Positions 8,696 through 17,603 of a stretch of 64,000 nucleotides of DNA are shown here, piece by piece (the first letter of the stretch is position 1; the number at the start of each line of letters is the position of its first letter). This DNA is from Pelodictyon phaeoclathratiforme BU-1. GTDB taxonomy: Bacteria > Bacteroidota > Chlorobiia > Chlorobiales > Chlorobiaceae. The notes under the pieces were generated by a model. It made no database searches. It was not told the origin of the DNA and saw only the letters and a program-made list of their open reading frames with translations. The stretch is from NCBI RefSeq assembly GCF_000020645.1, contig NC_011060.1, forward strand, positions 2,370,501-2,434,500. The letters run 5' to 3'. The translations under genes were made by a program, and so were the position numbers.

Positions 8696-9110
8696 GTTCT
8701 CTCCCCAAAAAAAGAGTTTTTTACCAATTCGCAGGGAGAGATCCGTTCGTTATGACGCTTCCTGGAGCAAAATTCGGTAGTTTACCCATGGCGTGTCACG
8801 ATCAGCACAAAAACGCCTTTTGTTGATCATTAAAAATGGTTTTTAATCCGGCGGGAGGTTGTCAAATTTTCAAAAAACAGGGGTTTTCTTTCTGGCACTA
8901 CGTAACACTCCCCAATATCAAAACAGTTCAATATCCCGGTGCTTTTTTACAATGAGCAAGCGGTTTAAAAGTGGTTACAGGTTTTTGAAACGGATCCGAA
9001 AGCGTGTTATCATGTCCTTTGAGAACGCATTCAAACAGAAGAAATCGGCTATTGAAACCGTAACCTTCATGGCTGACAAAGAGCGAAAATGGTGTGGTTT
9101 CGTTCAGGCC

Positions 9111-9362
9111 TTACTGCACAGAGATATGATCCTTCTCTTTTGTGGCATCCTCAATAACCGGCACCCCGAAAAACATCTCTGTATCGCCAACACTTTTCGG
9201 CGCAATCACTTTATCCTTAAAATCAGCCCTTATTCTCATCATGAGGTCAGGATGAACCGTTATGGATACGGGCTCTTTGATGGTACGAAATCCATAAAAA
9301 ATCGCCGCTATGATCTTTTCACGAAAAAAATCGCCGCTGCCCACCTCATAGCTCTTTCCCAT
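9111..9362 (-). CDS. Small hypothetical protein
   Basis: An 83-residue frame starting MGKSYEVGSGDFFREKII with no domain I recognise. Amino-acid composition looks protein-like (mixed charged and hydrophobic, no low-complexity runs), and the middle (EPVSITVHPDLMMRIRADF) suggests alternating strand and helix. It lies between the IS right end and rmlC. I find no clear Shine-Dalgarno site. The flanking stretches 8905-9110 and 9363-9534 hold nothing I can support. Confidence 0.4.
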   Translation of the reverse strand: MGKSYEVGSGDFFREKIIAAIFYGFRTIKEPVSITVHPDLMMRIRADFKDKVIAPKSVGDTEMFFGVPVIEDATKEKDHISVQ

Positions 9363-9534
9363 TTTCCTCCCTGTTTTAATGCTGTAACGATTTTTAATTT
9401 ACAAGTAAGCGGTCATACTCCATAACCAGCTCCGGGAAATATACCAAAAGCTGTTGGTTGCTAAGCTGAAATCAGACTGACTCCGAAAAGAGCATCTCTT
9501 CTCCCCTGACGGAGAAAGCTGGAATCTGCAAAAA

Positions 9535-10122
9535 CTATTTCCGGGGATAGAGCTTGTCCTGCCGGAACGCTTCATACGCAAAGGTGTCAACTGAGGAGAA
9601 GGCAGGCTGTTCGGCATCTTTGCCAGAGACCCTGATCACTTCCGGCGGAAGCTGCCAGTCGACGGCGAGGGATGGATCGTTCCATCGAATACCGGCATCA
9701 TGCGATGGCGTATAGTAGTTATCGCACTTGTAGGCAAAAACCGCCTCTTGGGAGAGCACAAGAAAGCCGTGGGCAAACCCTTTTGGAACCCAGAGCATTC
9801 GCTTCCGCTCGGTATCGAGCAGACAGGAGACGTGACGACCGTACCAGGGGGAACCAAGACGCAGATCGACAGCAACATCAAGCACACTGCCATAAAGGGC
9901 ACGAACAAGCTTGGACTGCGTAAATGGCGGTTTCTGAAAATGAAGACCGCGAAGCACTCCGTACCCCGACTTCGACTCATTATCCTGCACAAAGGCAACA
10001 TGACCGACATGCTGCTCAAAAAGATCCTGCCGGAACGATTCAAAAAAATAGCCCCGATCATCGCCAAAAACCTTCGGTTCAAATATCAGAACATCTGGTA
10101 TGGCTGTTATAATCACTTGCAT
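9535..10122 (-). CDS. rmlC: dTDP-4-dehydrorhamnose 3,5-epimerase RmlC
   Basis: A 195-residue cupin that epimerises dTDP-4-keto-6-deoxyglucose at C3 and C5. Motifs are FGDDRGYFFES, GVLRGLHFQ (catalytic His), DVAVDLRLGSP, the FAHGFLVLS strand and YKCDNYYTP. I chose the ATG at 10122 (MQVIITAIPDVL), since the 11 codons upstream have no family match. Length is normal. rmlA lies 126 bp upstream on the same strand. Confidence 0.95.
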   Translation of the reverse strand: MQVIITAIPDVLIFEPKVFGDDRGYFFESFRQDLFEQHVGHVAFVQDNESKSGYGVLRGLHFQKPPFTQSKLVRALYGSVLDVAVDLRLGSPWYGRHVSCLLDTERKRMLWVPKGFAHGFLVLSQEAVFAYKCDNYYTPSHDAGIRWNDPSLAVDWQLPPEVIRVSGKDAEQPAFSSVDTFAYEAFRQDKLYPRK

Positions 10123-10248
10123 AAGCGCTTCAAAAAAAATTGAACCGGCAATCACACAAAAAATGTATCGGCAAAAGAGTCCTGTTTTTTTTCAGATAAC
10201 AAATGAACGGCAGAAAAATACGAACCTGTATAGGAGCAAAGAAAGAAC

Positions 10249-11130
10249 TCACTGTTTCTGAACAAGCAACTGCCGAAGATACTGGCCGTAATGACTTTTC
10301 ATCAGAGGCTCGGATAACTGTAACAGCTCATCACCCGTTATCCAGCCATTTCGCCAGGCAATCTCTTCCGGACAGGCAATTTTAAGCCCCTGTCGTTTTT
10401 CAACGGTCTGGATAAAATTCCCTGCCTCCTGGAAAGATTCATGCGTGCCGGTATCCAGCCAGGCGAAACCGCGTCCCAGCATGGAGCACTTGAGCTCTTT
10501 CCGCCTCAGATACTCCTCATTGACCGAGGTGATTTCAAGCTCTCCCCGATCTGATGGACGTACCTGTTTTGCAATTTCAACGACATTGTTCGGATAAAAA
10601 TAGAGTCCGACAACGGCATAATTTGATTTCGGCTTCTCCGGCTTTTCCTCCAGAGAGAGCACATTTCCTTCCGCATCAAGCTCCGCCACACCATAACGCT
10701 CCGGGTCACTGACATAGTAACCGAATATGGTTGCCTTTCGCTCTTGTTGTACGCTCTGAACCGCTGCCTCAAGCATGGGACTGAAAGCATAACCGAAAAA
10801 AATATTGTCTCCAAGGATCAGGGCGACGTCATTACTGCCAATAAAATCCTCACCAAGAATGAAGGCCTGGGCAAGTCCGTCAGGAGAGGGTTGCACAATA
10901 TAGGAGAGCGAAATACCCCACTCATGACCATCTCCAAGCAGTTTCATGAACATCGACTGGTCTTCAGGAGTGGTGATAATGAGAATTTCCCTTATCCCCG
11001 ACAGCATCAGTGTTGTCAGGGGATAATAGATCATCGGTTTGTCATAAACAGGAAGAAGCTGTTTTGATACTGCCCTGGTGACGGGATAGAGCCGTGTGCC
11101 AGAGCCCCCTGCGAGAATAATTCCTTTCAT
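10249..11130 (-). CDS. rmlA: Glucose-1-phosphate thymidylyltransferase RmlA
   Basis: A 293-residue nucleotidyltransferase making dTDP-glucose from glucose-1-phosphate and dTTP, the entry to the rhamnose pathway. It has the nucleotide-binding signature GGSGTRLYP at residues 8-16, PMIYYPLTTLM, ALILGDNIFFG with the metal-binding Asp, and GRGFAWLDTGTHES near the C terminus. It starts the minus-strand rml run; rmlC follows, and rmlD/rmlB come after the accessory island. Confidence 0.95.
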   Translation of the reverse strand: MKGIILAGGSGTRLYPVTRAVSKQLLPVYDKPMIYYPLTTLMLSGIREILIITTPEDQSMFMKLLGDGHEWGISLSYIVQPSPDGLAQAFILGEDFIGSNDVALILGDNIFFGYAFSPMLEAAVQSVQQERKATIFGYYVSDPERYGVAELDAEGNVLSLEEKPEKPKSNYAVVGLYFYPNNVVEIAKQVRPSDRGELEITSVNEEYLRRKELKCSMLGRGFAWLDTGTHESFQEAGNFIQTVEKRQGLKIACPEEIAWRNGWITGDELLQLSEPLMKSHYGQYLRQLLVQKQ

Positions 11131-11247
11131 AACCGCCTTTTAGTGTTATAAGCCACCCAAGCACCTGCAACACAGATCAGTTGCAATCGAAGAAAAACAA
11201 GAGCTCTTTCCTGTCAAGAGTCTCAACTACAGGTCAGCAACATCCAC

Positions 11248-11460
11248 TTACTCCTCATCCTCATCCAGAAGTTGTGTCTCCAGTCCTGTAATGAAGCCCA
11301 TCATAAAGACTCTTTTAGCAATTTCAGGTATAATTTTGTCAAGATCATCAAGAGTAAACTGGTAATCAGCTTCAATGGCCTCATTCAGACTCTCCCTCGC
11401 ATTTTCATACGTCTCTTCGGCCAATTCCCACAACCGCTCCACTGACTCGTTCTCGTCCAT
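11248..11460 (-). CDS. Small acidic helical protein, unknown function
   Basis: A 70-residue, strongly acidic protein (MDENESVERLWELAEETYEN... ending LLDEDEE) that should be mostly helical. I do not recognise a family. Codon use is regular and the frame is clean. It sits alone between rmlA and the BASS-type carrier. A longer frame overlapping its 5' end (to 11671) looks like a chance reading frame. Confidence 0.55.
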   Translation of the reverse strand: MDENESVERLWELAEETYENARESLNEAIEADYQFTLDDLDKIIPEIAKRVFMMGFITGLETQLLDEDEE

Positions 11461-11684
11461 ATCCCCTCCAGATAAAATCCCCCGAAGCGTGCAGCACTCC
11501 AGAGAGAATAACTGAACCTGTCAGCCAACGCTGCACTCGCCGACTCTCTTCAGTATAAATAAAATTCTTCGGATTAACTGTTTGAATTGTGCAATCATCC
11601 AGCCCAACATACCCAACCTGAAATAATTTTTTCCCCGGAAAACAGGCTTGGAGAGTTGAGTGGTGAATCATGGCGTTGCCCGGT

Positions 11685-12689
11685 TCAGCCTCCTTTGACA
11701 GATTCGGACGCCATGGCAGGGCTGGAAAGCGGGGCTCCGAAGAGGCGGTCGGTTAACTTTACATACCATGCCGCAGCCTGCACTTGAACGATATAGGCCA
11801 ATGCAATCAACAGCGCAGCATCAGCGCCCTTTTCGCGGAACACACCAAGGGCAATCGCAAGCGCAATCGAGAGGTTCCTCATAACAGTACCATAAACAAA
11901 AGCAATGGCATCGCTTCGCTTGAACAGGCTCTTGCCAACGAGCGTACTGATGATAAAATTGATCGTATAGAGCAACACCAGCGGTAAAAGCAGATTCGGC
12001 AGCATTGCCGGGTTCGCAAAGATACTTTTTGCCTTGAGAGCTATGGATACAAACACAATACCGAGAACGCCCAACGTCGAAAAGGGAGGAAACTTTGGCT
12101 TGAAGCGCTGATTAAACTCCCGCTCTCCATAGCTCTTCACCAGCCAGCGTTGGGTAACGGTACCAAGCACCAACGGCAGGAAAACAATTAACCCGATTTG
12201 CATGAATACCTGTAACAGCGGGATTTCGACCACCGCACCCAGAAGCACATTGAGGTAGAGCGGCGCAAGCAGAGAACCTGCGATCAAACCAATCACCGTC
12301 ATTTTGACCGCTGCAGGCACATTCCCTTTGGCAAAACCTGTCCAGGAGATGGTCATGCCGGAGGTAGGCAGCAGTGATGTCAGCAGCAGTGCAAGCCTGA
12401 CCATGGGCTGATCGGCGAAAAACAACAGGCCAATTCCATAACCAATGGCGGGCATCACGAGAAAATTGAGAGCAAGCGTAACGCCCTGCAGTTTGTTGCC
12501 GCCAGGATTGAGAAGCTCTCGCACATTCATCGTAACCATCATAGGATAGACCATGAGAAAGGTAAGCGGAAGAATGGTCCAGCGCAGAAAAGCCGCGTCG
12601 GTCGCTAATCCGAACAACAGCCCGGCCAGCATGGCGAGAGGAATGCTCCAAACCAGATGTTTCTGGAGCAAAGAAAGTAATTTCCACAT
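11685..12689 (-). CDS. BASS superfamily carrier (arsenite ACR3-like / bile acid:sodium symporter)
   Basis: A 334-residue membrane protein with about ten transmembrane segments. The pattern MMVTMNVRELLNP, LLTSLLPTSGMTISWTGFAKG and AFVYGTVMRNLSIALAIAL matches the BASS fold (bile acid:Na+ symporters and ACR3-type arsenite exporters). ACR3 proteins carry a key Cys in the fourth helix; I do not see it in the expected place, so the substrate is open. The start at 12689 has a good ribosome site (GGAAAGGACATTGATT then ATG). The upstream AT-rich stretch includes TATAAT-like sequence and CATATG elements that could be a promoter and operator. Confidence 0.75.
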   Translation of the reverse strand: MWKLLSLLQKHLVWSIPLAMLAGLLFGLATDAAFLRWTILPLTFLMVYPMMVTMNVRELLNPGGNKLQGVTLALNFLVMPAIGYGIGLLFFADQPMVRLALLLTSLLPTSGMTISWTGFAKGNVPAAVKMTVIGLIAGSLLAPLYLNVLLGAVVEIPLLQVFMQIGLIVFLPLVLGTVTQRWLVKSYGEREFNQRFKPKFPPFSTLGVLGIVFVSIALKAKSIFANPAMLPNLLLPLVLLYTINFIISTLVGKSLFKRSDAIAFVYGTVMRNLSIALAIALGVFREKGADAALLIALAYIVQVQAAAWYVKLTDRLFGAPLSSPAMASESVKGG

Positions 12690-12934
12690 AATCAATGTCC
12701 TTTCCGGAAAATGAGTTATTGGTGTGACCACAGCAGAGTCACCCTTCGCAAAAGAGTTGCACTATAATTATTGTCATATGCTCATTAATATAAAAAATTA
12801 AAGCCGGTTGTCAAGCTTCGGCCAGAGGAATTCACCTCCTGACCGTAATTACCGGGTAACCTATCTCTAACTTATTTCAGAATAATACGTTGCTGACTCT
12901 CGCTGATTTTGCTTGCTCAATGCCCTGAAACGGT

Positions 12935-12966
12935 CAGTGCAAGCCCGGTTTGCCAGGCTTGCACTG
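12935..12966. terminator. Perfect 11-bp inverted repeat between the CoA-transferase and carrier genes
   Basis: CAGTGCAAGCC (12935-12945) and GGCTTGCACTG (12956-12966) are perfectly complementary around a 10-base loop. It lies 110 bp after the stop of the minus-strand CoA-transferase gene. There is no T-run on either side, so it may be a factor-assisted terminator, an mRNA end stabiliser or a protein-binding palindrome. Confidence 0.5.
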
Positions 12967-13075
12967 CAGGAGGGGTTGTGTGCCGAAAAAAAAAGATGCC
13001 TGAAAAAGGGACTTTCTGCCAAAATCAGCCCGGCTCCGGCAAAGGGTATACTTCGTGCAAAAAAAACAGTTTGCC

Positions 13076-14587
13076 TTACATCTGGCCGGTAGTAAGGTAT
13101 CGCTGATGCCAGCTTAATGCTTCGTCAAGCAGATGGGGGGTATGTTTCCCGAAAGAGTGCTCAAGTGCGCGTTTGTGGTAGTCCCGCAATGCTGGCTTGA
13201 AATTCGGGTGAGCACAGTTTTCAATAATCACTTTTGCTCGCTGGGTTGGAGAGAGGCCACGCAGATCAGCAAGTCCCTGCTCGGTCACCAGGATCTGAAC
13301 ATCGTGTTCCGTATGGTCGACGTGGGATACCATGGGCACAATGCAGGAAACCTGACCATCCTTTGCCTGGGATGGTGTCATGAATATGGAGATATAGGCA
13401 TTGCGTGCAAAATCACCTGAGCCACCAATGCCATTCATGATAGCGCTGCCCATCACATGGGTCGAATTGACATTACCGTAAATATCAGCCTCGATCATAC
13501 CGTTCATGGCAATGACCCCCAATCGACGAATAATTTCAGGATGGTTGCTGATCTCCTGTGGTCGCAGGATAATCTTGTCCTTGTATTCATCAAGATGGGC
13601 GTAGAGTTGTACCAGAGCCTTATCGCTCAAGGAGAATGCCGTCGCTGAAGCAGAAACTAACTTGCCGGAATGAAGAAGTTCGAGCATACCATCCTGCAGC
13701 ACTTCGGTATAAGCGGTCATGTTCTCAAACGGCCCATGGTTCAGACCAGCCATGACAGCATTGGCAATATTGCCAACACCCGACTGTAACGGCAGAAGGT
13801 TCTTTGGGAGGCGTCCACGCTTCACCTCATGTTCAAGAAATTCGAGGATATGACCGGCAATCAGGCGAGATTTTTCATCAGGTGCCGAGAAATCAGAATT
13901 TCGATCAGGACTATAGGTTTCGATGATAGCGATAACTTTGTCAGGATCGCAATGCAGGTAGGGGTCACCGATCCGGTCATGCGGGTGTACCATCGGGATC
14001 GGTTGACGATTCGGGGGCAGATTGGTACCATAATAAATGTCATGCATTCCCTCCAGACGAGAGTCTTGCCATGAGTTCACTTCAAGGATCACCTTGTCGG
14101 CCTGTTCCAGCCAGGTTTTGTTATTACCAATCGAACTCGAAGGTATGAGGCGCCCATCTTCGAGAATACCCGCAACTTCAACAACAGCAATATTCAGTTT
14201 TCCGAGAAAGCCGAACCAGACGAACTGGGCTACATGAGAGAGGTGAATATCGATATACTCCATCTCTCCGGCATTAATACGCTTCCGGCAAGTAGGGTCT
14301 GATTGATAAGGAAGTCGCATTTCCACACCATCTACCTTGGCCAACGCTCCATCCAGTTCGGGTGCGGTGGATGCGCCGGTCCAAACTCCGATCCTGAATT
14401 TCTCTCCGGCGCTGTTGGCCGTTTCAATACGTTTGGCGAGCGCTAAAGGCACCGCCTTGGGATAACCTGAGCCGGTAAACCCGCTCATACCAACGTTGTC
14501 TCCGGAAGAGATAAGGGCTGCGGCCTCTTCCGCCGTCATGATCTTGCTTTGTAAAGCTTTACAATGGATGCGGGATACTTTGTTCAT
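13076..14587 (-). CDS. Acetyl-CoA hydrolase / succinyl-CoA:acetate CoA-transferase family
   Basis: A 503-residue class I CoA-transferase family enzyme. Motifs include SGDNVGMSGFTGSGYPKAVP near the N terminus, GVGNIANAVMAGL, the likely catalytic Glu in AYTEVLQDGMLEL, GGSGDFARNAYISIFMTPS and PMVSHVDHTEHDV. Family members move CoA between succinyl-CoA and acetate or hydrolyse acetyl-CoA. In a photolithoautotroph with a reductive TCA cycle it would link acetate to the CoA pool; that is inference. Start chosen at 14587 (MNKVSRIHCK), 15 codons inside the longest frame. About 370 bp upstream (14588-14957) show no gene I can support. Confidence 0.85.
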   Translation of the reverse strand: MNKVSRIHCKALQSKIMTAEEAAALISSGDNVGMSGFTGSGYPKAVPLALAKRIETANSAGEKFRIGVWTGASTAPELDGALAKVDGVEMRLPYQSDPTCRKRINAGEMEYIDIHLSHVAQFVWFGFLGKLNIAVVEVAGILEDGRLIPSSSIGNNKTWLEQADKVILEVNSWQDSRLEGMHDIYYGTNLPPNRQPIPMVHPHDRIGDPYLHCDPDKVIAIIETYSPDRNSDFSAPDEKSRLIAGHILEFLEHEVKRGRLPKNLLPLQSGVGNIANAVMAGLNHGPFENMTAYTEVLQDGMLELLHSGKLVSASATAFSLSDKALVQLYAHLDEYKDKIILRPQEISNHPEIIRRLGVIAMNGMIEADIYGNVNSTHVMGSAIMNGIGGSGDFARNAYISIFMTPSQAKDGQVSCIVPMVSHVDHTEHDVQILVTEQGLADLRGLSPTQRAKVIIENCAHPNFKPALRDYHKRALEHSFGKHTPHLLDEALSWHQRYLTTGQM

Positions 14588-14957
14588 TTTCTGCACAACT
14601 CCATTCAAAATTTGTGACCGACAATATTGCAACTCATAACTGCAACCCGCATGTTACCCTCAAGGGCGCTGACCGAAACAAAAGCTGAACAGAGCACCAA
14701 CACGCACCGCAGATCAGCGCTGGATTTACAGATGTGGAGAACATACCATTTATTTTGGGCAATAAAAAAGTGCCCGCCCGCGGCCTCGCTGGCGACTTTG
14801 TTCTCTCTCTTCCGCTGTGTATCGTTTTTTCAGAGATCTCTTCTTTGCACCAATCTGAGAACATTTTTCGTCATTAACAGGAACGGCAGCCCGCTCATCA
14901 CTGTCGTTCCAAAGAATATTGTCACCCTGCAGCAGTGAACATGGCTCCCGTGCTCTT

Positions 14958-15824
14958 TCAGTATCGGCGATTGACGAATAACGAAATACCTGATGAAATG
15001 ATAACCTTGAACAACAGGGCAAGGCCTGCGATCATCATGACACAGCAGAGGAGCTGACCCATGGAAAAGTTGAGAAAAACGAAGCCGAGCTGAATATCGG
15101 GCTCACGAAAAAACTCGATAAAAAAGCGAACAAATCCATAGCCAAAAAGGTATATCCCGGAAAGCGAACCCGGCAACGGCAATTTTTTTCGGAGTGTCCA
15201 GAGAAGCACAAAGAGCAGGATTCCCTCAAAAAATGCTTCATAGAGCTGCGAAGGATGGCGAAGTTCACTGGTGGGTGCAGAGGGGAAATACATGCCAATG
15301 GCTGCCTCCGTTACTCTGCCATAGAGTTCACCGTTGATAAAGTTTCCGATCCTCCCAAAGGTATAACCAAGCGGAATGGAGGGAATAAAAAGGTCGAGCG
15401 TTTGCAGAAAAGCTCTTTTTTGTGACCTTGCAAACAACCACATGGAGAGCATGACTCCAAGAAGTCCGCCATGATAGGACATACCGGTTATACCTGTAAA
15501 ACGATAACCCTCGGCAGTTGCGGCAAAAGGAAGAAGCGTGCCGACGGGATCGGCAAGAAAGCTGTGCAGTCCGTAAAACAAAATGTAGCCGATCTTGCCA
15601 CCGAGAACGACACCGGCCATAGCCCAGGTGAGGGCATCGCCGATGAATGGGGGATCAAAAGGGAGTTTTTCCGAGGAAAGACGATAACGAGTAAGCAGAA
15701 AAACAACGCCAAAAGCAATGATGTACATCATTCCATACCAGCGAAGAGGGAAATTACCGAGTGAGAAGAGAACCGGATCCATTTGCGATGGCAAATGCTG
15801 CCACCAGACGGTAAAGTTATCCAT
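14958..15824 (-). CDS. lgt: Prolipoprotein diacylglyceryl transferase Lgt
   Basis: A 288-residue inner-membrane enzyme that adds diacylglycerol to the lipobox Cys of prolipoproteins. It has seven or so transmembrane segments and the Lgt signature GRIGNFINGELYG (about residues 150-162), plus MSYHGGLLG with the essential His, HPSQLYEAF, and FRFFIEFFREPD-like C-terminal residues. Start set at the ATG at 15824 (MDNFTVWWQHLP); the 14 upstream codons lack a membrane or family pattern. It follows the dsr cluster on the same strand, 73 bp after dsrW. Confidence 0.95.
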   Translation of the reverse strand: MDNFTVWWQHLPSQMDPVLFSLGNFPLRWYGMMYIIAFGVVFLLTRYRLSSEKLPFDPPFIGDALTWAMAGVVLGGKIGYILFYGLHSFLADPVGTLLPFAATAEGYRFTGITGMSYHGGLLGVMLSMWLFARSQKRAFLQTLDLFIPSIPLGYTFGRIGNFINGELYGRVTEAAIGMYFPSAPTSELRHPSQLYEAFFEGILLFVLLWTLRKKLPLPGSLSGIYLFGYGFVRFFIEFFREPDIQLGFVFLNFSMGQLLCCVMMIAGLALLFKVIISSGISLFVNRRY

Positions 15825-15878
15825 ATAAACGGTTTTGAGATAAACGTTAAGAGGTCGTGACAGCAATTTCGGTCAAGG

Positions 15879-15894
15879 GGATCAAGAGTGATCC
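15879..15894 (-). terminator. Short hairpin just after dsrW stop
   Basis: GGATCA and TGATCC flank a 4-base loop, 4 bp after the dsrW stop codon. There is no T-run, so it is only a weak candidate for the end of the dsr transcript. Confidence 0.25.
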
Positions 15895-15897
15895 TGT

Positions 15898-16953
15898 TCA
15901 GACACTGAGCAGCTTCCTGTACTCGGCATAGATTTCCTGATCAGCCGCTGTTACCCTGATCCCTTGCGGCATGTTCTGGTAATGCTCTTTAAAATCCCGG
16001 ACACAGGCTGTTGAGGAAAAGTAGACCTCATCAATGAAGTCAAGATCCGGGATCTCATCCTGCAAGCCATGATGAACGGATAGCAGCGGACTCTCCCCGA
16101 TGCTCTCTGCTCCCTCAACCGGCTTGCATGGAAAATGCACGACCAGATAGGCGTCACTCCCATACATGGCACAATCCCCGCCCATAACGAGCACTTTTTG
16201 CTTTTTGGAAAACCAGTTCTCCCGGACAAACTGGTTGATCGTCTCGCCAACAATAAGCAGTGCCGGTGAATAAACCGCCTTCTCACTTTTTCTCAATTCA
16301 CCGAGAGTTCCCGTAACAACTTTCTGGTTGTAACGTGTTGCATTCTGAACAATGGCAACCATGGTACCCTCACTCCGGCCCTTTGCAGCGACAGCATCAA
16401 GCACATCATGCACGGTCGATGCTACCATGTAGTAAACAAGGGTATCAGCATCCGGAACCTGGATTTTATTGACCGGGTGACCCGTACAAAAAGCAACAGA
16501 AGAGGAGACCTTTCTCATGGTCAGTGGAATTTCAGTGTACGCACTTGCGCCATGTGCGGCTGTAATACCGGGAATGATTTCATAGCCTATTCCGTGTTGC
16601 CTTAATACGTCGATCTCTTCGCCTCCACGACCAAAAATAAAGGGATCTCCACCCTTTAATCGGCAGACTGTTTTGCCTTGCAGGGCATGATGAATGATCT
16701 CTGCATTAATGGCATCCTGCTCAAAATGATGGCAGTCCTTTCTTTTGCCTGTGTAAATTTTCAGGGCATCAAACAGGGCGACAAGTTCAATGCTCACCAG
16801 ATCATCATAGAGAATGACATCTGCTGTATGGAGAACTCTCTCAGCCTTTATGGTCAGTAATTCCGGATCACCAGGACCCGCGCCAATGATGTAGACGTAC
16901 CCTCTTTTTTGAGGTTCAGCAACAGTGATACTGCTCTCTTCTCTTGATTTCAT
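15898..16953 (-). CDS. dsrW: Uroporphyrinogen-III C-methyltransferase with extra C-terminal domain (DsrW)
   Basis: A 351-residue protein whose first 250 residues are a complete SUMT/CobA methyltransferase: YIIGAGPGDPELLT at the N terminus, YDDLVS, CRLKGGDPFIFGRGGEE, PGITAAHGASAYTEIPLTMR. It makes precorrin-2 from uroporphyrinogen III for the siroheme of DsrAB. The last 100 residues are an addition; IDEVYFSSTACVRDFKEHY resembles the C-terminal half of uroporphyrinogen-III synthase (HemD), but far shorter than a full HemD. It is the last gene of the dsr cluster, 30 bp after dsrV. Confidence 0.9.
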   Translation of the reverse strand: MKSREESSITVAEPQKRGYVYIIGAGPGDPELLTIKAERVLHTADVILYDDLVSIELVALFDALKIYTGKRKDCHHFEQDAINAEIIHHALQGKTVCRLKGGDPFIFGRGGEEIDVLRQHGIGYEIIPGITAAHGASAYTEIPLTMRKVSSSVAFCTGHPVNKIQVPDADTLVYYMVASTVHDVLDAVAAKGRSEGTMVAIVQNATRYNQKVVTGTLGELRKSEKAVYSPALLIVGETINQFVRENWFSKKQKVLVMGGDCAMYGSDAYLVVHFPCKPVEGAESIGESPLLSVHHGLQDEIPDLDFIDEVYFSSTACVRDFKEHYQNMPQGIRVTAADQEIYAEYRKLLSV

Positions 16954-16983
16954 TACCTCGCCCTTCTGTCGATTATGATTTGT

Positions 16984-17433
16984 TTACAAATGAGCCTGTT
17001 CCAGCATGGATTTTATGATCTCCCGCCATTCTACAGACTTTTTAACATTTTCTCCATTGGAAGAGATGGCAATGGTCATCTCATCTTTTTTAATGACCGC
17101 CGGGGAGATAAAATCAGACAACTCCCTGTTATCGACAACATTGACCAAAATTCCACATTCAGCGGCATCCTGCTTGATCACCCTGTTCAACTCAAGATTG
17201 TTCGTACATGCATAGACGAGAAAAAAACCGGCAAGATCCGATTTTTCATACTCTTTATAGATCTCTTCAAATCCTGAACCTTTTAAATCCTCATGAATTT
17301 CAGGAGCAACAAGCGTAATGTTCCGTGAATACTGTTCAACCGTCTTTATTTTGTGCATGGCGATTTTACCGCCTCCCACAAAAAGAATTTTCTTGTCATC
17401 AATCCTGACGTTAATCGGCAAAAAAACTTTCAT
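16984..17433 (-). CDS. dsrV: Precorrin-2 dehydrogenase / siroheme synthase N-terminal domain (DsrV)
   Basis: A 149-residue NAD-dependent enzyme that oxidises precorrin-2 to sirohydrochlorin. It matches the CysG/Met8 N-terminal Rossmann domain: MKVFLPINVRIDDKKILFVGGGKIA, VACTNN-like FFLVYACTNNLELN, VNVVDNRELSDFISPAVI and MTIAISSNG. The ferrochelatase part of Met8/CysG is not visible. With dsrW and dsrN it supplies and amidates the siroheme of the sulfite reductase. Confidence 0.9.
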   Translation of the reverse strand: MKVFLPINVRIDDKKILFVGGGKIAMHKIKTVEQYSRNITLVAPEIHEDLKGSGFEEIYKEYEKSDLAGFFLVYACTNNLELNRVIKQDAAECGILVNVVDNRELSDFISPAVIKKDEMTIAISSNGENVKKSVEWREIIKSMLEQAHL

Positions 17434-17603
17434 GGTTCCTCATATTTGACTGCTTGAGAAAAAAGATACGAACAACTCTCCCTCAGGATGCCCGCCTGCA
17501 CTCCTGCTTGACAAGGGCAAGCCCTGCATCATGTTCTTTGCGGAGAAAGGTTATGTTTCTTCGACTGGAGAGAGAAGAGTCAGAGAGAACGATGAAATCC
17601 CGT

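Larger units (their letters stand above)
7023..8898 (+). mobile_element. ISNCY-type insertion sequence, copy 1 (1876 bp)
   Basis: Bounded by imperfect terminal inverted repeats: the left end reads GTGGATGAACGAAAAAC and the right end, reversed, GTGCCAGAAAGAAAACC. A 6-bp target duplication TACGTA flanks it (7017-7022 and 8899-8904). It carries two overlapping transposase frames joined by a frameshift site. A second copy lies at 53599-55475 in the opposite orientation. The only length difference I can see is one G in a run before orfA (three G here, four in copy 2). Ends were set by comparing the two copies and the two target duplications, both six-base palindromes of the form TNNNNA. Confidence 0.95.

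Noticed and set aside
8859..9425. A 188-codon plus-strand frame after the IS
   Set aside because: It starts inside the IS end, shows no domain, runs antisense over the more protein-like 83-residue frame and has biased composition; treated as chance.
11405..11671. An 88-codon minus-strand frame overlapping the small acidic gene
   Set aside because: No family pattern and it overlaps a better gene in another frame.
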